Positions 46,060 through 58,100 of a stretch of DNA of 64,000 nucleotides are shown here, piece by piece. How positions within the stretch are numbered: position 1 is the stretch's first letter; the number at the start of each line of letters is the position of its first letter. Source of the DNA: Orientallactaga sibirica (Eukaryota; Chordata; Mammalia; Rodentia; Dipodidae); the NCBI GenBank assembly GCA_036365145.1, contig JAEOAD010002182.1, forward strand, positions 1 to 64,000, given 5' to 3'. The notes beneath the pieces are model-generated. The model was not told where the DNA came from, made no database searches, and saw only the letters and a list, made by a program, of their open reading frames with translations. The position numbers and the translations under genes were made by a program.

Positions 46060-46460
46060 CCAGGCATGGTGGCACACGTCTTTAATCCTAACACTTGGGA
46101 GGCAGAGGTAGGAGGATCGCCATGAGTTCCAGGCCACCCCAAGACTACATAATGAATTCCAGGTGAGTCTAGGCCAGAGTGAGACCCTACCTCAAAAAAA
46201 AAAAAAAAAAAAAAACCACTTGGGAGGCAGAGGTAGGAGGATCCCCATGGACTCCAGGCCATCCTGAGACTACATACTGAATTCCAGGTCAGCCTGGGCC
46301 AGAGCAAGACCCTACCTTGAAAAACCAAAAAAAAAAAAAATGGGAGGCAGAGGTAAGAAGATTGCCATGAGTTTAGGCCACCCTGAGACTACATAGTGAA
46401 TTCCAGGTCAGCCTGGACTAGAGTGAGACCCTACCTCAGAAAAACAAACAAAAAAATATG
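46060..46460 (+). mobile_element. B1 SINE with its body tandemly triplicated
   Basis: A full B1 (46060-46205) is followed by two bodies that both start inside the element, at 'ACTTGGGAGGCAGAGG' (46217) and 'TGGGAGGCAGAGG' (46340). A-runs separate them. The spacing between body starts is about 125 bases each time. Confidence 0.9.
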
Positions 46461-46462
46461 AG

Positions 46463-46632
46463 GGCTGGAGAAATGGCTTAGCAGTTAAGATGCTTGCTTG
46501 CAAAGCCAAAGGACCCAAAATTGATTACCCATGACCCATGTAGACAAGATGCCCAAGGTGGCACCTGAGTCTAGAGGTCCTGGCTCTCCTTTTTCTCTCC
46601 CTTCTTCTCTCTCTCTCTCACTCTCTCTCTCA
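46463..46632 (+). mobile_element. B2-type SINE
   Basis: 'GGGCTGGAGAAATGGCTTAG' to a TC run. The tail is cut. Confidence 0.85.
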
Positions 46633-46945
46633 GTAGAATTCCACTGTGTATATGTACCTTATCTTCTTTATCCACTCATCATTTGATGAGCATGTGGGCT
46701 GATTCTATTTCCTAGTTACTGTGGATAGATCAGAAACAATAATGGTGAAATAAGTAGCTCTACAGTAAAGACAGGAATGTTTAGGATATATGACAATTAG
46801 TTGTATAGCTGAGTTACATGGTAGATCCAGTTATATGTTTTTGAGAAACCACCATATTAATTTCCATAGTGACTGTACAAGTTTATACTCCTGACAACAG
46901 AAGTTGATGGCTGTTCTTTCCCACACCATCATCATTTGCTGTTAT
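46633..46945 (-). mobile_element. LINE-1 ORF2 3' fragment, minus strand
   Basis: 'TAGAATTCCACTGTGTATAT' and 'GGGCTGATTCTATTTCCTAG' are the antisense ORF2 end. Confidence 0.75.
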
Positions 46946-46954
46946 GTGATTTTT

Positions 46955-47035
46955 AAATTTACTTTAATTATTAATTTATTTATTAGAGACAGAGAGAGAG
47001 AGGGAGAGAGAGAAAGAGAAAACCGACAGGCCAAG
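46955..47035 (-). mobile_element. B2-type SINE 3' fragment, minus strand
   Basis: 'TTTATTTATTAGAGACAGAG' and a GA run, then 'GGACTCTAGCC'. Confidence 0.6.
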
Positions 47036-47276
47036 GACTCTAGCCCACAAAGAGACTAATGGACGACTTAGATAAAGGAGGGAAAACACAATGAGAAAAC
47101 ACATTTAAGTTTCTTTTATCCTCAACAGGGAGAAATACACAGCAGCATGTGGACTATCTAGCTGTCTGTACTGTTAACACTGAATGAGGCTACCTGTGTT
47201 GACACATTGCTCACAGGAACCCAAACATGCACATGGATCTGACTTTTCTGCACCCACACACCTGGTTGTCCTGGGA

Positions 47277-48306
47277 TGCCAACCTCTGTTAGGGGCATGA
47301 ATGCTGAAGGAGTGCCTGGTTCTTTAAAGACTGCTTTATTCCTCCCTTGATTCACAAACTAGCAGCCCATCTGGTGTTAGGGAGTATAACAAATGAAGGA
47401 AAATAGTCATTTGAATTTGCAACACAGTTTTGTATTTTGGAAATGACTGTGTGTAGTGTGAAGCAGGCTTGTTGAACTACCTATCTGGAGCCCAAGGGAG
47501 CCATGATGATGAACCATGCATTGCGGTGGAGACCGAATTTAGATGCCAGGACTGGGAGATGGCTGCCAAGGATAGCTGCTGGCACCGGCGATGTTGTCAG
47601 GGACCGTGAGTAGCCTCGCTCGAGGGGCAGAATTGGAATCCCAAAGACTTGTCACTGGTTAGCGTTGTTGGACTTGGAGCTACAGAGAGTGATGTTTGCC
47701 CAGTTTAAATCCTAAATTAGTTGAATATTTCTTTGCTCTGCCCAATGCCATCTTTTAGAGTGTGAATGTCTATCCTGTGCAATTGTGGGTTTTTTATTTT
47801 TTATTTTTTGATATTTTGGCTCAATTAAAAGATCTTGGGCTATAGGAATATTTGAAAATCACTGGGATAGATTATAAACTATGGGGATTTTGAAATTGGA
47901 GGAATTCACTCCATTTTCCATCATGTATGGTTATCAGTTTATGGTGACCAGGGCAGAATGTCTTGGTTTGTTTCAGGTGTCTGCCATAAAATTAGGTATT
48001 CTGAATGCTAGGTTGCAGGCTGATAGCATTTGGGAATTAAAAATGCCTTGAGCAGTGTATTGTTGGGGACAAGCTTATGGGTGTTATAGCCAGCTTTCTC
48101 TTGACCATTTAGGACAAACTTCCCTGTTGCTACTGTCCATCTGATGTTGGCCAGGAGGTGATGTCCACCCTGTGCTCATGCCATTATTTCCCCCTGCCAT
48201 CATGGAACTTCCCCTCACGTCTGTAATCCAAAATAAACCCCTTTTCTTCCTACAAGCTGCTCTTGGTTGTGTGTTTTCTGCCAGCAATGTGAAACTAACT
48301 GCAACA
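47277..48306 (+). mobile_element. MaLR-type retroelement, 5'-truncated (internal part plus 3' LTR)
   Basis: The internal region 47277-47958 aligns with 60395-61065. The 3' LTR (47959-48306) starts TGTCTTGGTTTG, ends CTGCAACA and carries AATAAA at about 48229. No protein is encoded, as usual for MaLR. Its 5' LTR and first ~450 bp of internal sequence are missing. The bases right after the LTR match those after the copy at 61396. Confidence 0.82.
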
Positions 48307-48385
48307 CTGTGTCTCTATTTTGTCTCTGCCTCTGCCTTTCTCCTTTTTCATTCTCTCAAATAAATATTTCTTAAAAATAGCAAGT

Positions 48386-48625
48386 ATAGGGGTGGTGAGT
48401 AGGTGCCTGCCTGCTAAGCATAAGAACACCAGTTCCAATCTCCAGGTCCCACGTTTAGCCAGATGCAAAGTGATGTGAGGGTGCAATGCTACACTTGCCC
48501 ACAAAGGGGCACACACATCTGGAGTTAGTTCACAGCAGCTGAGAGGCTGCTGGCTTGCCCATTCTCTCTCTTTGCCTCTCCCTCTATCTCTCTCTCTGTG
48601 TCTCTCTCAAAAAAAAAATAGCATG
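48386..48625 (+). mobile_element. B2-type SINE, long subfamily
   Basis: 'GCCTGCTAAGCATAAGAACA', the long central block, a TC run and an A-run. ATAGCAAGTATA before and ATAGCATGTACA after are a near-perfect target duplication. The first ~15 bases of the head are lost or changed. The CTCF-like site (48498-48512) is degraded. Confidence 0.85.
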
Positions 48626-48629
48626 TACA

Positions 48630-48745
48630 AGGGTTGGACAGATGGCTTAGCAATTAAGGCACATGACTGTGAAGCCTAAAGACCCCAGTTTAATTCTCCA
48701 GGACCCATGTAAGTCAGATGCACAAGGGGGTACATGCAACTTTTC
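48630..48745 (+). mobile_element. B2-type SINE, 5' part
   Basis: 'GGGTTGGACAGATGGCTTAG' to 'GATGCACAAGGGGGTACATG', then the match is lost. Confidence 0.8.
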
Positions 48746-48834
48746 TCATGTTTCAAGAGATGCCTACACTTCTCCTATACTCTGAGAGAACAAGTGAACT
48801 TCTCATGGTTCATGAAAGTGGTCTATTTATTAAA

Positions 48835-49060
48835 ATATGTTTATGTATTTATTTGAGATAGGGGAGAGGGTACAGAAGGAGGCGGAGGGGTGAGAGATTG
48901 TGTGTGTATAAGTGTGCCAATAGCTCTTACTGCCTGATAGAAATTCCAGATGCATGTGGCACGTTATGTATCTGGGCTCATGTGAGTACTAAGAAATCAA
49001 ACCCAGGCCAGCAGGCTTTGTAATCAAGCACCTTTAACAACTGATCCATCTCTCCCTCCA
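48835..49060 (-). mobile_element. B2-type SINE, old, minus strand
   Basis: 'TTTATGTATTTATTTGAG', 'AAATTCCAGATGCATGTGGC' and 'AACTGATCCATCTCTCCCTC'. Confidence 0.8.
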
Positions 49061-49182
49061 GGTGGTGCCTGTGGTCCATTAGAGGTGCACATCAATTTAC
49101 TCTGGTGGCCGAGGAGGTCCTTCCCACATTTTTAATAAGGAAATTGTTCTGTAACATCTATCAGAAAAAAAAATGTGTTAGG

Positions 49183-49335
49183 GCCTGGAGAGATTGCTTA
49201 GTGGTTAAGCACTTGCCTGTGAAGCCTAAGGACCCTGGTTTGAGGTTTGATTCCCTAAAACCCACGTAAGCCAGATACACAAAGTGGTGCATGTATCTGG
49301 AGTTCATTTGCAGTGGCTGGAGGCCCTGGTGCACC

Positions 49336-49393
<58 letters not shown>

Positions 49394-49395
49394 GT
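49183..49395 (+). mobile_element. B2-type SINE, short subfamily, with a long (TC)n
   Basis: 'GGCCTGGAGAGATTGCTTAG', 'GGAGTTCATTTGCAGTGGC' and a pure TC run of about 50 bases. Confidence 0.88.
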
Positions 49396-49427
49396 GTCCC
49401 TCATGTCCTGCCTTTGACACAACATTC

Positions 49428-49545
49428 CAAGCTGACCATGGTGGTGCATGCATATAAACCCAGCTTTCACAAGGGTGAGTCAGAAGAATTATGAGTTCCA
49501 TCCCAGCAAGGAGTATTTAGTGAGACCCTGTATCAAAATAAACCA
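49428..49545 (+). mobile_element. B1-like remnant
   Basis: 'GACCATGGTGGTGCATGCAT' and 'GTGAGACCCTGTATCAAAAT'. Confidence 0.6.
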
Positions 49546-50084
49546 CAAGACCTGCTGGAAGGGAATAGCAAGAGATATGAGTCCAAAGTGACCCTGGGCA
49601 GCCCAAGGAAGGGAGAAGACAAGGAGAAGAAACGAAAGAGAAGAGCCTTGGTCCTCATCATCCCTGCAAGGTGCATGTGATGACCTTCACTGTGCTCTTC
49701 AGACCAGGAAGAAGTGCTCTTTCATCCATCTTCTGTCCTTCAGAGCTGCTATCCAATCTCCAATCAGATCAACTGAAATGGATTCAGAAGAACCATGTTT
49801 CCTCAGCCTACACTAGTCTCTTTCCTTCTGCCCCTAGGATTCCAGCTGTACCTATAACCATAGACTGCTGCTTCTGATCAACTGGAAAGGAAAATGACCC
49901 AGGAAAAGTATAAATCCCTTTTCTCATGAGCACTTATCGGAAACATGGGGCTGTATTCCACAACCTAAGAGCCAGGGGAAGAAGGACCATCAGGTCTGTC
50001 TTGTGGACATTCACTTGCCAAGGTCTCAGTCACTTGGGCCATCGATAAAATGACATTCTCTCCTCTAAATCCTGCCTTTTTATT
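49546..50084. other. Gene-free stretch
   Basis: Nothing recognised. Confidence 0.5.
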
Positions 50085-50240
50085 GTTGTTCTTTTGTTTT
50101 TTTGAGGTAGAGTCTCACTCTGGCCCAGGCTGACCTGGAATTCACTATGTAGTCTCAGGGTGGCCTCGAACTCATGGCTATCCTCCTACCTCTGCCTCCC
50201 GATTGCTGGGATTAAAGGTGTGAGCCACCACGCCCAGCCT
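50085..50240 (-). mobile_element. B1 SINE, minus strand
   Basis: 'GGCCCAGGCTGACCTGGAAT', 'GATTGCTGGGATTAAAGGTG' and 'CCACCACGCCCAGCC'. Well preserved. Confidence 0.93.
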
Positions 50241-50964
50241 AAATCCTGCCTTTTGACTGAGAAGTTGACCTTCTTATTGGCTAGTACCAGCGTATGACAT
50301 CATTCTCCCTTTCAACCAATCACCACCTGGTAGAATCTTGAGGTTTCCATGGAGCTGTCTGTAAACAAATTTGGCCAGTGGCCAGTTAACAGTGTCCTTC
50401 ATACTGGACACATGTGCGGATGATTTCTGGTTCCCAGAAAAGTGCATGTACTGTATCCAAATCCCTTGTGTCTGGAAATGATATAACTTCTCCTCTGACT
50501 ATGTCAGGTAAGAAGAGAAACTGGTTAAGTTTGATTTTATTAGAAGACACACACACCTAGATTCCCCATAATCAAAATAGTCTGCAATCATGGAGAAAGT
50601 ACTGAACATGGATCCTAAGTGCAGTTTGAGTGTTGATATTCATGAGGTCTGTGACTTTAGACACATCATTTACTCTCTCACACTATGTGTCTTTCGCTGC
50701 CACATGAGGATAACAGACTAAGGTGGCTCTAAACTTTTTGTAGTATAGATGGTTAAGGGCCATGTGTGTAGAGAATAAATTGAGAGACATCATGTGAATG
50801 TTTGTGTCAACAGAAACAGAACAAATGACTGAGTGTGTGGAAAACTGACAGTACATATGTAGATGTTTCCTCGTTAACAGGCTGCTGCCCCTAATAATTC
50901 CACATAAGTGTTTCAATGCAGTGCTGTTAAAATTGGCCTGGACATCCATGACCTCTCAGTGCAT
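50241..50964. other. Gene-free stretch
   Basis: Nothing recognised. Confidence 0.5.
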
Positions 50965-51165
50965 AGCAATACCTTCACAAGACCCTCATAATAGGAGAAA
51001 AAGATGATGACTTCCAATTGAAAGAGAGACTAATGGAGAGACAGAGGGGATATGATGGAGAGTGGAGTTCTGCAGGGGAATGGGGGGAGGTGAGGGAAAT
51101 ATCATGGTTTATTGTCTATAAGTATAGAAGTTGTCAATAAAAATGTTAAATTTAAAAAGGGGGGC
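50965..51165 (+). mobile_element. LINE-1 3'UTR terminus
   Basis: 'ATATCATGGTTTATTGTCTA' and 'AGTTGTCAATAAAAATG' are the sense version of the 3' end seen in copy C at 13738. Confidence 0.75.
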
Positions 51166-51169
51166 AGTG

Positions 51170-51310
51170 ACACTAAGTATGGTGGAAAATGATTATAACC
51201 CCATCCTTGAGATGTGGCAGCAGGAGAATCGGGAGTTTAAGGCCAGCCTCAGCTACACAGTAAGTTTGAGGTCAGCCTAGGATTTATGAGAATCTCTCAA
51301 AAAATAACAA
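51170..51310 (+). mobile_element. B1 SINE, diverged
   Basis: 'GATTATAACCCCATCCTTGA' and 'AAGGCCAGCCTCAGCTACAC'. Confidence 0.65.
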
Positions 51311-51317
51311 CAAATAG

Positions 51318-51470
51318 GGCTAGAGAGATGGCTTAGGGGTTACGACTCATCCCTTTGAAGCCTAAGGACCCAGGTTCGATTCTCCAGGACCCACATAAAA
51401 CCAGATGTACATGGTGGCTTATGAGTCTGGAGTTCATTTGCAGTGTCTAGAGCCCCTGGCACATCCATTC

Positions 51471-51511
<41 letters not shown>

Positions 51512-51550
51512 CTGTCTCAAATAAATAAATAAAAATAAATCTTTTTTAAA
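51318..51550 (+). mobile_element. B2-type SINE, short subfamily
   Basis: 'GGGCTAGAGAGATGGCTTAG', 'GGTTCGATTCTCCAGGACCC', (TC)n and an AAATAAATAAAAATAAA tail. Confidence 0.92.
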
Positions 51551-52308
51551 AGTAACAACAAATGAAGTAAAAACAATTAACATTGACATGATTTGAAGTT
51601 TGCTGTGTCACCTAGTTGAAAAGACAAAGAGGAGAGAGGAGGAAAGGAGAGGCCTCTAGTAAGTCAGGGATTGTGGAAGAAAGATTGGAACTGTTCCATG
51701 AAGCACAAGCCACAGGAATGGAGGGTAAAGAAAACACAGAAATGAGGAAAGAGAGTACAAGTGGAGAGCATGGAGATATTCCCAGGAAATAAACAGGTAA
51801 TTGGGATGGAAGGTGGAAGACAGCCTGAGATTTCAAACCCACACAGAGACTACAAGATGAAATCTGCTCAGAGAAGGACAAGGGACAGTGTCTTTTATGA
51901 CAGGTTAGATCAGTGGACTGGGAATACAGCTAAGGTTGGGACAGGGTATGACTCAGAATGGCAGCTAGTTGGAGAAGAAGCCTTTGGTGTTTGGGTTTGG
52001 AGTCTATTGACTGTGGACTGTGAATGTGCTGCTTGGAATGGGGACATTTTAGAAATAAGTTTAGAAATCATTGTTACCCAGTATAGAGGTTCATGTCTTA
52101 ATTCCACCACACAGGAGGCATGGGCACAGGGACCACCACTAGATCAAAACCACACTATAACACAAAGTACAACTGTCCTGGGCTGGAATGAAACTTTGAT
52201 TCTTCTGTAAGCATGCAAATAAAGGGATTATACACAGGGTTGGAAAGTAGATGTACCGGTGTTTTCAAAACCCATGGAAATTGTTAAGAATGTATCAGAG
52301 TATGTTTC
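51551..52308. other. Stretch without a recognised gene
   Basis: The plus-strand open frame 51761-52210 (149 codons) has no family signature. Its last third overlaps a decayed B1-like piece (52070-52170), so I do not call it a gene. Confidence 0.5.
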
Positions 52309-52505
52309 TGGCTAGAGAGATGGCTTAGTGGTTAAGGCATTTGCTTGTGAAGCCTAAAGACCAGGTTCAATTCCTCAGTACCCACGAAAGCCAGATACAC
52401 AAGTAGTGCATGCATTGGGAGTTCATTAACAGTGGCCAGAGGCCCTAACAACCTATTCTCTATCTGCATCTCTCTCCCTCTCAACATAAGTAAATACAGT
52501 AAAAT
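52309..52505 (+). mobile_element. B2-type SINE
   Basis: 'GGCTAGAGAGATGGCTTAGT', 'GGTTCAATTCCTCAGTACCC' and a TC-rich end. Confidence 0.87.
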
Positions 52506-52734
52506 GAAATTGGAAAAAAACAAAGCAGGTTTCAAGGAAAAGCCATCCTTTCACCATTTTAATAGTTTTATTCCAAAGACATTGTATACACTTAGTAAGA
52601 ACTTTAATGATTTCAAGACCTGAAATGAAAAGAATGGGATGAGTGAAAGGCAAAGGTCAAGCACCACAGCTCTAATTCAACACTCATGTAAAACAGGCAT
52701 GACAGCCCTATCCTTTTGCATAGAAATATTTTGG

Positions 52735-52830
52735 CCCTAGAGGTAGAACTCGGAGTCAGAGTGCAAGCTGAACACATGCAAGCCCTGCTTCATAATCCAC
52801 CTGATACAATAAATAAATAAATAAAACAAG
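52735..52830 (+). mobile_element. ID-like SINE remnant
   Basis: 'CCTAGAGGTAGAACTCGG' and 'ACATGCAAGCCCTGC', with an AATAAATAAATAAATAAA tail. Confidence 0.5.
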
Positions 52831-52857
52831 ATAATACAAATTGTTGACACTTTTAAA

Positions 52858-53085
52858 AACATTTTATTTATTTATGTATTTATTTGGCAGAGATGCGGGA
52901 GTCAGAGACAGAGAGACAGAGTCAGAGAGACTATGGACATGTCAGGGCCTCCCCCCAATGCAAATGAACTCCAGGTGCATGTGCCACGTTGTGCATATGG
53001 CTTTATGAAGCTACTGGGGAACTGAACCTGAGCCATAAGTGTTGCAAGCAAGCACATATAACTGCTGATCCTTCTCTCCAGGCCC
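52858..53085 (-). mobile_element. B2-type SINE, minus strand
   Basis: 'TTTATTTATGTATTTATTTG', 'GAACTCCAGGTGCATGTGCC' and an end 'GATCCTTCTCTCCAGGCCC'. Confidence 0.85.
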
Positions 53086-55130
53086 TGAACCTCTTAATTA
53101 TGTTCAACCTGCAAAGTTTTTCTCAGGTTTAGTATAACAGCTTCCCTTTATGTAGATGATGACTGAAAACCCAGTCTGAGAAGGAAAGTTTCAAAATCCC
53201 CAGTAAGTATTCTAACTGCTTGTGGTATGCCTACATGAAGAAATATCTACCTATAAAACTGACAGCAGTTACATGGTGGATAATGTTCAGAGAGATATAA
53301 ATGAGCACAATAATGGATAACTTGATACTATGTTTTTCTTCCTCTCTGTGCACCATGCTGTCTTGTGGGTTTGTTTTAATTTCCCAAGGTCTCCCTATGT
53401 ATATGTAGCCCAGACTGGCCTCCAACACCTGGACTCCAGCCCTCAAACTCCTCAGTACTCTCCATGCTGCAGGTACAGGTGCCCAGCTTCATACCAGTTT
53501 CCCGGAAATATTTCCTTGTACTGATTATTGGTACCCATACGTTCACAGTCACTGTATTTTGCTGCTTGCTGTACCGGTAGTGTTTCTCTGAGCAGATGTG
53601 CTAACAGGCACTTATTCCAAGGTAATCCAGGTGGGGTTAATGTGCCTTCAATCCCAGATACGCAGGAGACTGGGGAGGTAGGTGTGCATGTTTATAGCCA
53701 TGCTGAACAATTCCACAGGATACAAGCAATATGTGCTCAGATTTGTTTTAAATGGAGGGTCTCACATAATATCTCAGACTGTTCTGGGACTCGATGGCTC
53801 ACCTCTTGCTATCTTCAAAGTCAAGCCAATCACCAGGTATTGTGCTGGTATTACATGTATGTATCAGCATACTTGTTGGGAAAATGTTTTATATATTTGT
53901 ATGTATATTTCTATTCAAAAATATCTTGCATTGAACAATTTCCTTCATTACTTATATTTACTAAAATAGACAATGTTCAGTTTGAGAAAATTCCATGTAT
54001 GATAACAGAATGCTATATATGAGTTAAATTTGATGCTTGGTTTATTACCAAATTTTCATCAATATCTACATATTTCATTTGTCAGAAATAATGTCTCTCA
54101 TTTTTTCAATTTTTTAAGAACTTACTCTGTTCTCCTATGGTTCATCAAACTCTGTTTCTTTTGTTCAAGTAGTAATAATCACTATTACAACCACCTATGT
54201 AAATGAGTAACATAAATCTCAGAACACTAACATTTTTGTCCAAAAATCATTCCACGGGAAACTGTCAGGGAGTCATTTAGAACTAGGACCAGAAGTCAGT
54301 CTGAAGAGGGTAGAGGAGATCTTCCCACTTATGACCTGCACTGTGCTCTAAGTGAACTCTAGCCAGTGGCAAAGAACCTGCAGGCAAATGAGGTGTGAAA
54401 GATGGCAATGACCACAGCAGCACTGTGTTCTCATGAGTGACAAAAGAATGCTTACATGGAAAGTTCGGTGTTGTCCCAATATTGTGGCTTGTGCCTGAAC
54501 ACCAGCCATTGGGGGATGGAGTGCAAGGATAGCAGGACTGTGAGATCAGCCTGGGCTACAGCATGAGCTACAGGACAGTATGAAGTACAGAGTTAGGCCC
54601 TGACCAGACAACAAGGTTCCGTGACTCCCTGTTTCTGATTTGCCATCACAGTATCATGTCCTGCCAAGGGAGTGAGGAGAGGGTGGCAACCTGGTGCTAA
54701 TAGTAATAACGTTGGAGAACATGAAATGTTCAGTCTGCCCTCCTGACTCTCACTTTAACTCACTCCTAAAATGGTGACTTTATAAGTTCCCTAAGGAGCT
54801 CAGAATTTTCAACACCTTCAGTTAGAACACAGACAGGAGTCATTACTAGAGCAGGTACAGGCTACGGGGAGAGCAGGGAAGGGAGAGGACTCCTTCTAGC
54901 CTAGGGGATGATACCTGAGCCAGACCACGGGGGTCTGCTGTGGCCACCTTAGAAGAGTCAACAGAACATGGCACCTGCTTCAGAATGTTCCACCATCCTA
55001 AACCCTGGGGATTGGGAATCCAGGGGAATTCCATTTGAGGCCTCTGATCTGAACCACAAAGAGATAATTCATTCCTCATAACATTTCTCAATCTCATCAT
55101 TTTTTATCTTTGTTTTCCTGCTTTCTACAG
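53086..55130. other. Sequence upstream of the C2orf78-like exon; old B1 pieces only
   Basis: Diverged B1-like pieces lie at 53360-53490 (minus), 53620-53700 (plus) and 54475-54615 (plus). The first exon of the C2orf78-like gene, which would supply ATG plus one base, should lie here or farther left, but I could not identify it. The open frame at 53528-54022 (164 codons) overlaps B1 remnants. Confidence 0.45.
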
Positions 55131-58100
55131 AAAATTTCCAGAATGTCTCTTTAGCAGCCACAACGAGAGCCCAGCAGCTCTCTGTTCCTGTGGTGAGCAA
55201 TGCCCCTTCCCTAACAGGAAGTGTGTGCACCTCCTCCAGAGCCTCTGCTCCAGCCGTCAGCTCAGCATGGCTCCTGCCACCAGGCTCTGGGGCTTCTCTC
55301 CAGCCCCTCCCGGGGAGTGCCTATCTTTACCAACATCCTGGCACAAACATGTTGGCCGGGTTCCCGGGCCAGAGCCACCTGTCCATGTCAGATGCCTCTT
55401 CTTCAGGTGCCTTGCAGTGGCAGGTCTCAGGAAGCACTGGGGGCAGAACATCTTCCCTTGGGCATGCCATGGTGACAATCCTTGATCAGGGCACATCAGA
55501 TACTTCAATGTCTATGGCAGCCCAGTATGGTGAGACTTCCCATGCCTATACCATTGTCCCTGTCTACCCAACAGTACATGGCAGACTTGTTCAACAGACA
55601 AGTTGTCAGATTCAACACCATACACATGGCCTGTCTCTTCCCTACCAGGGAGGCAGTCAGGTCTATTATTATGATCCAAACACCCCAGGGCCTTGGCTGT
55701 GTGGGGAAGTTGGCCCCTGCCTGCAATCCTGTATCTCTGGCACACATGGAGGGGGTGGGGCCTGTGACCCTCAATCACAAAATGTGATGGTGCTGAGGGA
55801 GATTCCCCCCACAAGTGTCCCACCAACGGTGCCCATCTCTACAGTCCACTATTCTGCGCCTGTTCAGTGTATCCCGGAAACAAGCTGTCAAGGTGAGTAC
55901 AAAGAGACAGAAAAAAAGAACGAGTGTTCAAAAGAACAGACAAGTGCTGAGGAGACGGCTGAGTGGATAATGAGCTTGCCTTTAAATCATAAGGACCCAG
56001 GTTTGATTCCCCACTACTCACTTAAACCAGATGCACATGGTGACGCATCCATCTGGAGTGCCTTTGCAGTGGCTGGAGGCCTTAGTGCAACCATTCTCTC
56101 TTTCTGCGTCTTCCTTTCTCTCAAAACATAACAAAGACAGATATCAAAAGAACTGTCAAAGCCAGGCGTGGTGGCGCACGCCTTTAATCCCAGCACTCGG
56201 GAGGCAGAGGTAGGAGGATTGCCGAGAGTTCGAGGCCACCCTGAGACTACAGAGTTAATCAGCCTGGACCAGAGTGAGACCCTACCTCACAAAACCAAAA
56301 AAAAAAAAAAAAAAAAAGAACCATCAAATCTGTGCTGAGTGCCCAGATGGTAGAATATGAATCTTGACAGTTCTAATTCCGGCTCTCCCTCCCCACACAC
56401 CATTGTGGGATTCTACACAGGTTGGGAATGCAGCATGTTCTAATGGCAATCCAGGTTGCATTAAAGACACTGTCAAAAGCACACAGCAGTCACACCTATC
56501 ATCAGAGCAAATCAGTCCCCCTCCATACCCACACTTCATCCCTTCCTCTTCTTATCCACACCTTTACTATGAAAAAATAACTTCAACACTACATGTAAGG
56601 TAATGATGTGGTTTCCTAAAACTGCACCAGAAGTTAAGGCCTTATATTCAGGTGTCAGTTCCAAACAACAGGACTCAGACTGTCCATGCTCATGAACTTC
56701 ATCAGGAAGAGCTCTACTGCCTCTTGGCATGGTGACATGTGCTTACACTCTCAGTAGAGTTAAGTTGCGGTCCCCAAATTAGAATGCTAGTCATGGCAAA
56801 ACTTTTTCTCTCTTCATGATACAATTGAAGACAACAAAGGCCAGTAATATAGAGTATAGAGGCTAATGTTCTACTTATGAGGCACACCCCAAGGATAAAA
56901 GATTTCATACTTTTTTAATTCTTTTACTTACAAGATCACCTTGATATAAAGGGAACAAAACAAAAAAGACCTCACATGATCCCCAGTACCAACACCCAAC
57001 AAGCCAAGTCAGGACCCTGTCCATGGTGCTGAAGAGGAGCTCAGGCAATGTCTGCCACTGTGGGCAGGCTCCTGACTGTAGTGAGGGGTGGATGGAAGGG
57101 CAGCATCTCACCTCCCAGGACTGACGTCCCTCTTTTGATTCCTTTACAGCGATGGCAGACTCTCAGGACATGGATGCCAACCTGAGATTGGAAACATCCC
57201 AGGGATTGCAAAGTCAAAGGCAGACATTCTGCCTGCCACAGACTGCAGAACTAGTCAAATCCTCCACATTGGAGAGTAAGCCATCATCTGAGTGTTGGGA
57301 GGTTTCTGGATCTCCATTTCAAAGCCCTTCTCGTTTCCTGGCCTTGCCTCCAGCTCCCTGTGCTAAACAAGCAGAGAATGAGAATTTGGATGATATCCAA
57401 ACTGAGCTCTCACAACCTCTGGATGCTTACCCAATTTCAAAAGACAAGCAACAAGATCCTCTACTCCTTCCTTCAAAATGCCTAACACTTGTGACTTCAG
57501 TTCCCCTACTGAACCCGTGAGCCAAGGGAACACTCCTGGTTCTCTACATGCAGACTTGGGTCTCGAGGACCACTGGGCACTGGATCAAGTGTTGGCATCC
57601 AGCAATGTTTTGGCAGACACGAGCATTCTGGTGGAAGATGTTTGGCTTCCCCAGCTCTTCAACCCCTGACAGATTCTTGTGACATTCCAGCACCAACCAA
57701 CACCAAAATTCCAGGACCCAGAGACAGGAATGAGGTGCAGGAAAAGACCACTGTCATCAAGGGCTTCCCAGGTCTGGATCAGAAGGAAGAGGAGGAAGTG
57801 TCTGATTTAATTGACGAAGCTCCCGATACCGAAATCCAACCCCAAGACGAGGGCCTGGTGGAGGAAGAAGTTGTTGTGGGCAGGGCTTCAGCCAGTGACA
57901 GATCTCCTGACATCACAGCTGAACATCCCCACCACAGAGCTCAGAAAGCTGCATCCAGCAGGCCCAGGAAAGCTAAGGAGCCTGCGCATGAAAAGACCAA
58001 AAGGCCCAGAGGAAACAAGTCCAAGAAAAGTGAAGAGCCAAAGCAGTCAGGGGGCAAAGCGAAGGCAGAAGGGAAGCCGGCCATTCCCAGGGCCAAGAGG

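Larger units (their letters stand above)
55893..57149 (+). other. Intron of the C2orf78-like gene
   Basis: GT...AG intron of 1,257 bases. It contains a B2-type SINE (55945-56125) and a B1 (56160-56312); the rest (56313-57149) has nothing recognisable. Reading through the donor gives a tail of about 79 extra codons (to 56131) made of SINE sequence. Confidence 0.8.

Noticed and set aside
51761..52210. 149-codon plus-strand frame
   Set aside because: It overlaps a decayed B1-like piece and has no known signature.
53528..54022. 164-codon plus-strand frame
   Set aside because: It runs through B1 remnants and AT-rich sequence with no family match.
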